Source: a virus. Taken from it: a DNA stretch of 31,031 nucleotides. The stretch's first letter is position 1. Each line of letters starts with the position of its first letter. Position numbers and translations under genes: made by a program. The DNA lies in IMG/VR virus record IMGVR_UViG_3300028595_000046, positions 1 to 31,031 of that record, one strand, 5' to 3'. Below the pieces are notes generated by a model. The model worked only from the letters and a program-made list of their open reading frames with translations. It was not told where the DNA came from and did not search any database. Positions 1 through 7,745 of the stretch are shown here, piece after piece.

Positions 1-71
1 ACGCCGAACTTCGGTTCGTCCTTTGCCGGCGCCTTGGTTTCTTCCTTATTTGCGGTTGCTTTCCGTGCCAT
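1..71 (-). CDS. Start of an unknown gene, cut by the window edge
   Basis: Only the first 23 codons are visible (MARKATANKEETKAPAKDE...). They are rich in Lys, Ala, Glu and Pro, so this is a disordered, charged N-terminus. The start is chosen because a purine-rich AAAGGAATAAGGA sequence sits just upstream of the ATG. It lies inside the reading frame of the SNF2 helicase, which stays open to the window edge, so the two genes overlap by at least 71 bases. Several other genes here also begin Met-Ala-Arg-Arg/Lys and overlap the gene before them. No function can be assigned. Confidence 0.5.
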   Translation of the reverse strand, partial: MARKATANKEETKAPAKDEPKFG

Positions 72-1540
72 TTCCTTATTCCTTTCTTCAGGTGTTTAAG
101 TGTCCGTTCTGTGTTGAACTTTTTAACTATTACGAGATCGAATAGCTCCTCGTCAATAGTATTCTTTGAGCATAGAACATAAAACTCTGATGGCCGCTTT
201 TTCCCTTTAGCCGACAATCGAGCCTTCATCTGGTCCCAGTCACGGTAGGAATGTGTCATGCTATATACGATTGCATGGGACGACTTCCACAGATCGACAC
301 CCGTGCCGCCCGTCCGGACCTGGACTACAGCGACATCATACTGAGCGCGTTGGAAGTCACGCCAGATCTGCGGACGCAGCTTCTTCTTGGTCGAGCCGTT
401 GACCTGCACAACGTCATAACCTTCCTCGACCAGTGCCTCATACACCAAGTCATTGTCGGGCCGAAACGCCGTGAACACCACAATGGGCTTGGGCAGTTTA
501 TCGACCAGCTCAATCGTCTTGCGAAGCTTGTAGTCGCCGAGGTCGTGCAAGCGTTCATCATCGTCATAAACGAAGCCAGTAGCGAGCTGCCTGCGTTTCG
601 CTATGTTTGTTATAACGAGCTCGGCTAGCACACGCCTGCGCTTCGCTGAGCGTCCCTTGCGCGGGAGATAAGTGAATGACTGCTCGAGCATTTCATTGTA
701 GCAGCGTTCCTGCTCGCGTGACATAGCGACATCGACCTTGTGGACAATGGCCTGCTTGATGCCCACGTCTTCCTGCGTCAATCGGATACAATATGGCTTT
801 AGCTTGTCAATGAACTCCTGACGCCGCTCCTCGCGGAACGTGGCCTTATTCTTGAGTATGCGTTGCTGCAAGATCTTCTTTTGCCACAGTGCTGATCCCG
901 GCGGAGCATGCTCGAAGTCGACCTCTGGCCACTCCATGTAGCGCTTCTCGAACTTCGCCCAGTTCGTGCCGAAGACGTCAGGATCGAGGAAACGGAAGAT
1001 GCCGAAGTAGTCGGTCTCACCGCCATTGCCGATCTCCTGCTTTTTCTTGTTACCGCCTTTGCCCTCCTGTGGGGTACCGGTCAGCACCAGCTTACGCTCG
1101 ATCCAGTGAAGGCGCGCCATCGCGCGGGATGCGCCATTGCTGCGGCTAGCAATACGCTGGGCCTCGTCAACGGCAGCCCAGTTGAGCTTCTTATACTTAA
1201 CCAGCTTCTTTATGAGCTTCGGCAACATCTCATAGTGGATGAGCAGGATACGGGGTGCCGGCAGCTTCTTGAACTCCTCCCAATCGCTGGTCACGTTGAC
1301 ATGAGGTAGGAACTTGTGCAGTGCATCGAGCCAAGTGCTGTCCCGGTTTGTTAGCAGCGTAATGAGCAAGCCACAGAACTCAATCCCACGGGCCGTATCC
1401 CACTCGACGTTGTGTTCCACGTTCTTCAGCGTGACGTATGTCTTTCCGGTCCGCTGTTCGCAGAATAGTGCGGTTGCGGGGCGTTCTACGGTGAACTGAA
1501 AGACGTCTTGCTGCTCGGGCCAGAGTTGCAAGGACGACAT
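1..1540 (-). CDS. SNF2/DEAD-type DNA helicase (3' end beyond window)
   Basis: Superfamily 2 helicase/translocase, the type many phages encode beside a VRR-NUC nuclease for replication, recombination or fork remodelling. The helicase motifs appear in order: Walker A EQRTGKT (about residues 28-34), DEAQ-type motif II in AAVDEAQRI, motif III LTGTPQ, then a C-terminal RecA lobe with VVFTAFRPDN, motif V TGGTGVDLWKSS and a motif VI-like DWDQMKARLSAKGK. The start at 1540 (MSSLQLWPEQQ) is chosen because it lies just before the Q-motif-like LWPEQQ and the Walker A. It therefore overlaps the VRR-NUC frame by 161 bases with only a purine-rich weak ribosome site, which suggests translational coupling. 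The frame is open at the left edge, so the C-terminus is not seen. Confidence 0.88.
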   Translation of the reverse strand, partial: MSSLQLWPEQQDVFQFTVERPATALFCEQRTGKTYVTLKNVEHNVEWDTARGIEFCGLLITLLTNRDSTWLDALHKFLPHVNVTSDWEEFKKLPAPRILLIHYEMLPKLIKKLVKYKKLNWAAVDEAQRIASRSNGASRAMARLHWIERKLVLTGTPQEGKGGNKKKQEIGNGGETDYFGIFRFLDPDVFGTNWAKFEKRYMEWPEVDFEHAPPGSALWQKKILQQRILKNKATFREERRQEFIDKLKPYCIRLTQEDVGIKQAIVHKVDVAMSREQERCYNEMLEQSFTYLPRKGRSAKRRRVLAELVITNIAKRRQLATGFVYDDDERLHDLGDYKLRKTIELVDKLPKPIVVFTAFRPDNDLVYEALVEEGYDVVQVNGSTKKKLRPQIWRDFQRAQYDVAVVQVRTGGTGVDLWKSSHAIVYSMTHSYRDWDQMKARLSAKGKKRPSEFYVLCSKNTIDEELFDLVIVKKFNTERTLKHLKKGIRKWHGKQPQIRKKPRRRQRTNRSSA

Positions 1541-1817
1541 CTTCGGCTTCTTCTTTGCTGCGGACGACTGTGGCACACCCGCCTCCTTTCATGACTATGT
1601 CTCGAATGGTCTCGAGCTGAATGGCTGATGGTTTGGATGATTTCGTTGGGAGCTTGACCTCGAGGGCGAAGAACAGCCCGTCTACACAACCGATGAGGTC
1701 TGGGATACCAGCGGGCGTGAAGGGTCCTCCCCACACTTTGAACCACCAACCGCCGACAGTTGCGCGAAGATGGTCCTGGATGGCTTTCTGCAGTCGTGAC
1801 TCAGGTTGCTTTGACAT
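1380..1817 (-). CDS. VRR-NUC domain nuclease
   Basis: Small stand-alone VRR-NUC protein of the PD-(D/E)XK superfamily, a putative structure-specific or Holliday-junction-type nuclease. The core is residues 1 to about 100: ESRLQKAIQDHL, then GIPDLIG (catalytic Asp), then FALEVKLPTK (Glu-X-Lys), then a helix KPSAIQLETIRDI and GGGCATVVRSKEEA. Stand-alone phage members usually end soon after this point. Here 45 Arg-rich residues follow, entirely overlapping the start of the helicase in another frame. The ATG has a good AGGTGGGG site. The tail could be a genuine overlap or the trace of a frameshift near 1540. It lies immediately downstream of an intrinsic terminator, so expression may be attenuated. 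Confidence 0.85.
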   Translation of the reverse strand: MSKQPESRLQKAIQDHLRATVGGWWFKVWGGPFTPAGIPDLIGCVDGLFFALEVKLPTKSSKPSAIQLETIRDIVMKGGGCATVVRSKEEAEDVVLATLARAARRLSVHRRTPRNRTILRTADRKDIRHAEERGTQRRVGYGPWD

Positions 1818-1833
1818 AGTACCCCACCTGTGG

Positions 1834-1863
1834 ATAAAAAAGAGGCGAGGCCAAAGCCCCGCC
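1834..1863 (-). terminator. Intrinsic terminator (leftward) before the VRR-NUC gene
   Basis: Read on the minus strand, an 8-bp stem with one mismatch (GGCGGGGC, loop TTTG, GCCTCGCC) is followed by TCTTTTTTAT. It lies between the DUF669-like gene and the VRR-NUC start, inside a same-direction gene run, so it probably lowers rather than ends expression of the nuclease and helicase. Confidence 0.7.
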
Positions 1864-1883
1864 TAAGTTAGGGAGAAACCCTA

Positions 1884-1937
1884 GAAAGGGATCGGGTGTC
1901 CATACCTGTTATAGTAGGCAGGACACTCGCCCTTTCA
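1884..1937 (-). repeat. Large imperfect stem-loop after the DUF669-like gene
   Basis: Outer arms GAAAGGG/CCCTTTC and inner arms GTGTCC/GGACAC, joined by a CG pair with a small bulge, form one long stem around a 19-nt loop. The outer arm reaches the stop codon at 1935-1937. It precedes the terminator at 1834-1863. It could be an RNA processing or stability element, or a binding site at DNA level. Confidence 0.5.
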
Positions 1938-2915
1938 GTCCTCAGCGAGGATGCCGGCTTCCTCCGCCGCGTCGACCACCGCGGTACGCTTCTTACGCAG
2001 CGTCTTGTGATCGTCCAGGTCCACGTCGAGCTCGTGCTCTTCGATGAGCTCCTCGAGCTCGTCCTGGTTCATGCCGTTGATGTCGTCGGCGGTCACTTCG
2101 CCTTCGCCGCCTTCGCCGCCATCGCCTTCACCGAGACCGGCTTCCTCGACAGCTTCGGCCAGCTCGTCCTCGTCGAGCTCAGCCAGTTTCTTGCGCAGCG
2201 TGTTGACACGCGACTTCGCCGTGACACGGATGCCAGCGGCTTCGGCGACGGCCTTGATGTCGTCATCGCTGGCCTCGTCAAAGTCGAACTCATCGCCCTC
2301 GTCATCGCCGCCTTCATCGCCTTCGCCCTCGTCCTCGATCAGGCCGAGTTCCTGCATGGCCTCGAGCAGCTCATCCTCGTCGGCCTCTTCGAGTTCCTTG
2401 CGGATCGTCGAGGCGCGCTTGGACTTGATGCCTATGGCCTTGCCGAGCTTCTTGATGTCGGCATCGTCGATGTCGTCCAGATCGACTTCATCGTCACCGC
2501 CTTCATCACCATCGGCTTCATGACCTTCGGCCGGCCAGAAGTCTTCGGGTTTGATGCGCGACTGCCCGTTGTAGGTGTCCTTGAACGTCGAGCACATAGC
2601 GACCTTGCCGACGAACTCGGCGGCGTATTCGTCCACGTCGAAGTCGTCCTCGGGCACATCACCCAAGAAGGCTTCGAAGACCTCGCGAGTACGCCACAGG
2701 GCGGAAGGGGAGAGCGATGCGTTGTGATACATCAGTGAGCCCTCGAACTCGCCCGTGCCTTCGAGCTTCATGCTGTAGTAGAGGCCGTTGTCGCCTTCCT
2801 CCACCTCGCATTCCTTGACCTTGACCAGGTACTCCTGTTCAGCGGCGAAGCCCTTGCCGACACCGGCGAAGGATGCTGTGCGTTTCGTCTTGCTGCGCGT
2901 GTTGCGTCGTGCCAT
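1935..2915 (-). CDS. DUF669-like ssDNA-binding-type protein with three C-terminal repeats
   Basis: 326 residues. The N-terminal ~125 residues (basic start MARRNTRSKTKR, then a beta-rich segment with YLVKVKECEVEEGDNGLYYSMKL split by FEGSLMYHNASLS) resemble the DUF669 phage family, usually found beside RecA-like ATPases and Cas4-like nucleases and presumed to bind single-stranded DNA. From about residue 145 come three related ~45-residue helical units separated by very acidic Asp/Glu/Gly linkers, each with the pattern D(D/E)-I/L...GI-R...TLRKKL...DELxEAxEEAGL. These look like SAP/HeH-type DNA-binding repeats. The start codon forms TGATG with the preceding ATPase stop and has an AAGGAG site. The family call is by resemblance; the repeats are seen directly. 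Confidence 0.7.
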   Translation of the reverse strand: MARRNTRSKTKRTASFAGVGKGFAAEQEYLVKVKECEVEEGDNGLYYSMKLEGTGEFEGSLMYHNASLSPSALWRTREVFEAFLGDVPEDDFDVDEYAAEFVGKVAMCSTFKDTYNGQSRIKPEDFWPAEGHEADGDEGGDDEVDLDDIDDADIKKLGKAIGIKSKRASTIRKELEEADEDELLEAMQELGLIEDEGEGDEGGDDEGDEFDFDEASDDDIKAVAEAAGIRVTAKSRVNTLRKKLAELDEDELAEAVEEAGLGEGDGGEGGEGEVTADDINGMNQDELEELIEEHELDVDLDDHKTLRKKRTAVVDAAEEAGILAED

Positions 2916-3757
2916 CAGTTATCTCCTTTGATGGTTTCGAGGATTTCCTCGTAGGTTGGGTCGGACAGGAAGTCAGGCAAAGCAATCGACCTCGGCTTCC
3001 TGAATTTCGTTATATACGAGGCGCTAGGCCCCAGTCGAACACAATACTCTTGTACTTCCTTCTCCCTTTTCTTTTTGCCGATGCCGACGGTCTTGGTAGT
3101 CGTGCGGATGAACGTGCATCCGATGACCTGGGCCGCCGCGCACAGGTGGTTCATGACTGAGGGCGAAAGGCTCGGGCCCACCTCGGGATCGAGTTCGCCT
3201 TCATTCTCCCCGTCCTCGCCGACGTTGAACGTCCGCTGCTGGGCGGTAAACACCACTTCCATCGGTAGGTCGCGGAAGTTGGTAATCCAGGTCTTCATGT
3301 AGCCGGCGACTTCGCCCCACTGCTGCTTGGTCATCACGCCCCAGTCAGTAGGTTGCTTGCCGAGCTTGGTCGCCTTCTCGCCAACAATGTCAAGCACCTT
3401 CATAAACTGCCACATAGTCACCGTGTCAAGGATGACCGTCTGGTACTTACCCGGGTTCTGCTTAAGCCACCAGTAGGCGTCCTCGATTTCCTCAATAGAA
3501 GACACTGGCAGGACGTCCAGGTCTTTGACGTCTAAGATGCTGTCGGTGCCTTCGTCGCGGATGTCGATCAGCAGCTTCTTCCCGGGAAATGTGCTGGCAA
3601 GCGTCGTCTTACCGGAGGCGCTGCGCCCGTAGAAAACCCAGGTCCGGTGCTTCTGAAGGTCAGTCGCCTTCTTGACGGGCAACGACTTCGGCGTGGTCGA
3701 TCCTGTGGATGACCGGTTTCTTGTCGCTGTCCGTGTCTTTCTTGTTCTTCGTGCCAT
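2915..3757 (-). CDS. RecA/Sak4-like P-loop ATPase
   Basis: 280-residue ATPase of the RecA-like fold used by phages as a recombinase (Sak4 type). Walker A is GRSASGKT at residues 44-51; the Walker B strand is YQTVILDTVT; a sensor-like region VVFTAQQ follows. The start at 3757 (MARRTRKTRTATRNRSS) is preferred to the longer frame from 3853 because AAGGAAAGGA lies just upstream. With this start the gene still overlaps the Cas4-like nuclease by 98 bases. The first 30 residues are basic and likely disordered, like those of its neighbour. It forms a cassette with the nuclease upstream and the DUF669-like protein downstream, consistent with single-strand annealing or strand-exchange work. Confidence 0.85.
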   Translation of the reverse strand: MARRTRKTRTATRNRSSTGSTTPKSLPVKKATDLQKHRTWVFYGRSASGKTTLASTFPGKKLLIDIRDEGTDSILDVKDLDVLPVSSIEEIEDAYWWLKQNPGKYQTVILDTVTMWQFMKVLDIVGEKATKLGKQPTDWGVMTKQQWGEVAGYMKTWITNFRDLPMEVVFTAQQRTFNVGEDGENEGELDPEVGPSLSPSVMNHLCAAAQVIGCTFIRTTTKTVGIGKKKREKEVQEYCVRLGPSASYITKFRKPRSIALPDFLSDPTYEEILETIKGDN

Positions 3758-4709
3758 CGGTGTAATTCCTTTCCTTGACGAAGTCGACATCCAGGCCTTG
3801 CAGTCGCGCACGGCACAGAGATTCATAATCGCACCACGAGCAGTGCTTGTCAATGTTCATATCGGACACGCAACCATGGTTGTCGACCATTTCTCTGATA
3901 GTTGCTTCGAAGTCCGAGAACACCATGTCTGCCACGTCACGCTGGGCAGGCGTATGGATGCGCTGGAAGTACTCAGGGCGGTTCTTCTCAGCCATGACGC
4001 GCAGCGCGTCGACTTTGCCCAACTTATCCTGGTCGTGCTCAGCGATGGTGCGCTCAACTGTGGACGGCAGGGTGTCGATCTTCTTGGTGCTCAGCGTCCC
4101 GTCTTTGAGCACCCCCGGGATTGCCGGCGGCTTGGATTTAATATAGTCCCACACGCAGCCATCGAGTGGTTGCCAGCCGAGGATGTCGTTTGCGCGGAAG
4201 TAGGTAACTGACTGAAGGTTGCGCCAGCGGTCATCGTCATTAGGCTTGCGGGAATATGTCTTGTGCTCGACCAGCCACCGCAACTTGTTAGGCGTCTTAG
4301 CGATGGCATCAATCTTGCCGTTCCAGATGACGCCGGGGAATAACTCAATCTCGAAGGTGTGCTCGGCACCACGACGAGCCTTCCGGACAGGACGCAGATT
4401 ATCGCTGTCCCAATACTCGAGGTAGTCGGTGATAATGTCCTGGGTGTCCTCGAGGATGTCGCCATACTCATCGCGTTCTTGTGCAAACAACTTCATAGCT
4501 GCCACATCATTGCGCAGCTCATCAAAGTACTCCATTGGGTCATCACCGTTAAAGTGACGCTCGAGGGCTTCGTGGATCATTGTGCCAAACTGCAGCGGAC
4601 GGGACTTACCCTTCTTACGTAGCTTCTCGACATAACGATAGTGGTATGCTTGGTGGCAGCGACGGAACGTCTTAACCTTCGACTGCGAGACCATGAATTT
4701 GTCACTCAT
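3660..4709 (-). CDS. Cas4/RecB-like PD-(D/E)XK exonuclease with Fe-S cysteines
   Basis: 349-residue nuclease. Motifs: a first cysteine in FRRCHQAYHYRY (residue 18), FGTMIHEALERHF (His46, the RecB GxxxH motif), a core with IWNGKIDAIAKT (Asp) then LVEHKTYSRK (Glu-X-Lys), and a C-terminal CSWCDYESLC. The one-plus-three cysteine arrangement is that of the iron-sulfur cluster in Cas4, AddB and related phage exonucleases. It probably resects DNA ends for the RecA-like partner. The start MSDKFMV is chosen for its AAGGAA site and its ATGA overlap with the polymerase stop. The last ~33 residues overlap the ATPase start and are charged and non-conserved in appearance. No CRISPR array or other cas gene is present. 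Confidence 0.88.
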   Translation of the reverse strand: MSDKFMVSQSKVKTFRRCHQAYHYRYVEKLRKKGKSRPLQFGTMIHEALERHFNGDDPMEYFDELRNDVAAMKLFAQERDEYGDILEDTQDIITDYLEYWDSDNLRPVRKARRGAEHTFEIELFPGVIWNGKIDAIAKTPNKLRWLVEHKTYSRKPNDDDRWRNLQSVTYFRANDILGWQPLDGCVWDYIKSKPPAIPGVLKDGTLSTKKIDTLPSTVERTIAEHDQDKLGKVDALRVMAEKNRPEYFQRIHTPAQRDVADMVFSDFEATIREMVDNHGCVSDMNIDKHCSWCDYESLCRARLQGLDVDFVKERNYTDGTKNKKDTDSDKKPVIHRIDHAEVVARQEGD

Positions 4710-7288
4710 GCTGTTTCCTTCCATTGTGTTGCGATGTCAGCCACTGAGAACTTGTTGAGCAAGTCACCCACAGACAGCTGATGGATGTCGGCGACCTTGC
4801 GCGCTTTATCGAGGCTGATTGATTTGCCCCAAGGACCGAGGTCGCCGTCGGCTTCGATGGGAACAACCATCTCGATGTCAAACTCGTCCATCAAGTCGGG
4901 CCATTGCATGATCTCTAGCATCCGGGTGTAGACTTCCTCAACCATGTCATTGCGGACACGGAACAGTACGGCGTCATGCACAGTGCCGCATATCTTGACA
5001 ACATCTCGACCATACTCCTTACGGAGCTGTATCGCAGCCATGAGGTTCACTTCGTTTGCGAACGATTGCACAGGCGAGTTGATAGCCTGGCGCTCTGCTG
5101 CTCGGCGCTCAGGCGTGTCGTCAGTGTGTTTTGCCTCGGGCAGTCGACGCTTTCGACCTGACAGCGACTTGACATAGCCGTGGCGACGGGCATACTTCTT
5201 CTGTCGCTTGTGCCATGCGGGCAGCGCGGCGTAGTTGTCGAAGAACGTAGTGCGCGATGCTTCGGCTTCCTCGTCGGTCACGTTTACGCCGTAATTGTCG
5301 CGAGCGTATATCTTAAACTTCTTCCACCACATGCCATAAAGGTAGCCAAAGTTCACCGCCTTCGCTTTCTTACGATACTCCTTCCACTCCTTCTCAACCT
5401 CTGTGGCAACCTCATGACCGACCTCGAGCAACACTCTGATGGCGTCGGCATAGCTCATGTCATTGACACCCTTAATACGACACGCGGTGCCGATCACCAG
5501 GTCCTTCAAGCCGCCGCCGCGTTCGATCTCACGAATGGCAGTCAGCCAGTGAACGTCAATGCCATGAGTAAAGGCGTGGATCATTGCCGGTTCACGAGCA
5601 AGCTCAGCGGCGATCCTCAGCTCCGCCTGAGACAGGTCACACTGAATGAGCGTCCAACCCTTCTCAGCAGATATGAGGGAGCGGATGCGTGGGTCGCGTG
5701 GTACTTGCTGCAAGTTCGGGTGCTCGCAAGATAGACGCCCAGTGACTGTCCCGTGTAGCTTGAATGAGGGGTGCAGATAGTAACCCCTTGACTGTTTGTG
5801 AAGGAACGGCTTCCAACCGTCGATAAAGAACGAGAGTTGCTGCTTAGCCGCCCTAAAACGGAGAAGAGCCTCTGTGCAAGGGTGGTCAAGGCGTTTGATA
5901 ACTGACTCAGATGTAGAATAGCCGCCCGCATCGGTCTTATCAAGCGGCTTAATCCCGAGATGGTCGAAGAGCAACCACCTGAGCTGATCAGTGGAACCCC
6001 AGTTAAATCGGGTGGGGTCGTTTTTGCGACGGGCATCCTTGAAGTAGTAAACATCGCCATTCTTCTTGACATAGTGATCGGGCTCCCATTCCTCCAGCTC
6101 AGCGAGGGCTGCGTCATACTGCTCGCGCAGCACCTCCTCAGCTTCCTCGAATTGGTCCATGTCGATAAAGACACCATCATACTCGATCTCGACGAACAAG
6201 TTGGCACATGGCATCATAATCTTGTCAAAGACCCGCTTGACCTCCCAGTCGTCTTTTAGCATCTTGCCGAACACGTACCGAAGCTTGCGGGTGTAGAACA
6301 AGTCGTGGGCGAGGTATTTACAGTGCTTCTTCAACGGAACATTCATGCCCTGCTTTTCTGTCAGGTCGATCTCCCAGTCAGGCGCACCGCAATACACCTG
6401 AGCGAGATACTTCAAGCCATGACGCATGTTCTCGTCCAGCAGGAAGTGCGCCAGCATCGTATCGAAGTCAAGCTCCCATTTAACACCAAGATGAACCCAT
6501 GTCCACAGGAGGTCAAATTTGCCGTTGTGGGCTATAAGCATGAAGTCGTCACGTTTGTCTGTGACACGATCCATCATGTCTTCTACTTCGGCTTGAGACC
6601 AAGGGGACTGTGGGTGATTGACGGGCACACACCATTGATTGCGCGCTGTGCCGAAGCCAAGGCTGACGATCTTAGGCTCCGGGTCCAACTCCCATTCGCC
6701 AGTTCGATCATTCAGCTTCTGGGTTCGCCAGGGGTAAAGCTGTGTTGTCTCGATGTCATAAGACACGGCGCCATGGAGGTCCTCGAGCATCTCTTCCACG
6801 TCATCGTCGGACATGACGATCCGAAAGTGCAGGTCCTTGGCTTCGGGTATGCCGCCGAACCGAACCATGTCATCGAGAAACCTAAGGTCGGCGTTTAGCA
6901 ACGTCTCCTGCTTGTCGTCATGTCGGATGATGCCGGGGTTGTTCATCGGTAGGAAGATGAAGCCATCCTGCTTGATGGGACGTCCGCGCATCTTGCTAAT
7001 ACCGGCTTTGCCCGTGATCGCTTGAAGCGGCGTGTTCCCGACGAGCACCACATACTTGAAGCCAGCAATGCGCTTCCACAGAGCATCGCGGTTATGCTTG
7101 ATCTCAGTCTTGGTCGCAGCCTTGCCATTTTTTGGGTCACCATCAAGCAAGGAGAAGCGAGCCACTTGATAGCGCTCCTTTAGTGGCTCCATGATATATT
7201 CGACTGCGTCCCATGTCCTCGGGCAGTCATCTGGACTCTCTGTGATGACTGCAATCTTTTCAAGTTGTTTGCGGGTTCTATGTTTCAA
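4706..7288 (-). CDS. Family A DNA polymerase with 3'-5' exonuclease and UDG-like N-terminus
   Basis: 860-residue replicative polymerase. Exonuclease motifs: YDIETT (~177-182), IAHNGKFD (~252-259), YLAHD (~325-329). Polymerase motif A CDLSQAELRIAAELA (Asp ~551), motif B RKKAKAVNFGYLYG (~639-652), motif C VHDAVLF (~770-776). All catalytic acidic residues are present. Residues 1-150 are not part of a usual PolA: VVLVGNTPLQAITGK, ISKMRGRP and LPMNNPGIIRHD followed by LNADLRFLDDM resemble family 4/5 uracil-DNA glycosylase motifs, but a clear GEAPG-type catalytic loop is missing. The start is a TTG at 7286-7288, preceded by AAGGAG and overlapping the deaminase stop by 11 bases; the first in-frame ATG would delete about 30 residues of the extra domain. 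Confidence 0.93.
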   Translation of the reverse strand: MKHRTRKQLEKIAVITESPDDCPRTWDAVEYIMEPLKERYQVARFSLLDGDPKNGKAATKTEIKHNRDALWKRIAGFKYVVLVGNTPLQAITGKAGISKMRGRPIKQDGFIFLPMNNPGIIRHDDKQETLLNADLRFLDDMVRFGGIPEAKDLHFRIVMSDDDVEEMLEDLHGAVSYDIETTQLYPWRTQKLNDRTGEWELDPEPKIVSLGFGTARNQWCVPVNHPQSPWSQAEVEDMMDRVTDKRDDFMLIAHNGKFDLLWTWVHLGVKWELDFDTMLAHFLLDENMRHGLKYLAQVYCGAPDWEIDLTEKQGMNVPLKKHCKYLAHDLFYTRKLRYVFGKMLKDDWEVKRVFDKIMMPCANLFVEIEYDGVFIDMDQFEEAEEVLREQYDAALAELEEWEPDHYVKKNGDVYYFKDARRKNDPTRFNWGSTDQLRWLLFDHLGIKPLDKTDAGGYSTSESVIKRLDHPCTEALLRFRAAKQQLSFFIDGWKPFLHKQSRGYYLHPSFKLHGTVTGRLSCEHPNLQQVPRDPRIRSLISAEKGWTLIQCDLSQAELRIAAELAREPAMIHAFTHGIDVHWLTAIREIERGGGLKDLVIGTACRIKGVNDMSYADAIRVLLEVGHEVATEVEKEWKEYRKKAKAVNFGYLYGMWWKKFKIYARDNYGVNVTDEEAEASRTTFFDNYAALPAWHKRQKKYARRHGYVKSLSGRKRRLPEAKHTDDTPERRAAERQAINSPVQSFANEVNLMAAIQLRKEYGRDVVKICGTVHDAVLFRVRNDMVEEVYTRMLEIMQWPDLMDEFDIEMVVPIEADGDLGPWGKSISLDKARKVADIHQLSVGDLLNKFSVADIATQWKETA

Positions 7289-7745
7289 TGTCTACCAGCT
7301 CCTTCGTATTCCAGTCAACAGTATAACCCGCTGGCGTCACTCTGTAAATACCGATCCTCTCATCGACCAGATGGTCATTGATACGGTAAGGGGTGCCGAA
7401 GAAAATACGATCAACACCCCCATGCTCCTTGATCTTGTGGAAGCAGGAGGCACAGGGACTGTCGGTCACATAAAGGTCAAGCCCAGTCCATCTTACCGGG
7501 TTCGGGTGAAAGGGCAAGTGACGGAGCGCATTGTCCTCGGCATGGATCGTTTCGTGGCAGTGGTACTTGCCTGGGCACTCATTGCCCGCACAATGGGGAG
7601 CGCCTGCGGGTGCCCCGTTGTAGCCGATGCTGACAATCCTACGGTCCTGCACGATCACGGCGCCGACGTTGAGCCTCATGCACGTTGACCTCTTAGCCAC
7701 GACATGCGCGATTTCCATGAACATCTGCGGACGACTAGGTCTCAT
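7278..7745 (-). CDS. dCMP deaminase
   Basis: 155-residue zinc-dependent deaminase converting dCMP to dUMP. The zinc site is HAE at residues 68-70 (HAEDNAL) and PCASC at 97-101. Extra Cys/His residues in GAPHCAGNECPGKYHCHE match the second-zinc insertion seen in ComEB/T4 Cd-type dCMP deaminases rather than cytidine deaminases. The ATG has GGGAG 9-10 bases upstream and overlaps the preceding gene by 11 bases. It sits with two thymidylate-synthase-fold genes, a MazG-like hydrolase and a P-loop kinase, so it supplies or balances pyrimidine deoxynucleotides. Confidence 0.93.
   Translation of the reverse strand: MRPSRPQMFMEIAHVVAKRSTCMRLNVGAVIVQDRRIVSIGYNGAPAGAPHCAGNECPGKYHCHETIHAEDNALRHLPFHPNPVRWTGLDLYVTDSPCASCFHKIKEHGGVDRIFFGTPYRINDHLVDERIGIYRVTPAGYTVDWNTKELVDIET

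Noticed and set aside
1380-1817. Frameshifted single VRR-NUC-helicase fusion gene
   Set aside because: The VRR-NUC frame has its own natural start and the helicase has a plausible ATG; overlap alone does not show a fusion, though an error at the junction is not excluded.
1896-2738. Long rightward open frame (280 codons) opposite the DUF669-like gene
   Set aside because: It is the complement of repetitive acidic coding sequence; it has no ribosome site and its composition is explained by the real gene on the other strand.
3660-4709. CRISPR-associated Cas4 as part of a phage-borne CRISPR system
   Set aside because: No repeat-spacer array and no cas1/cas2 are present. The neighbours are a RecA-like ATPase and polymerase, the usual setting of phage Cas4-like exonucleases.
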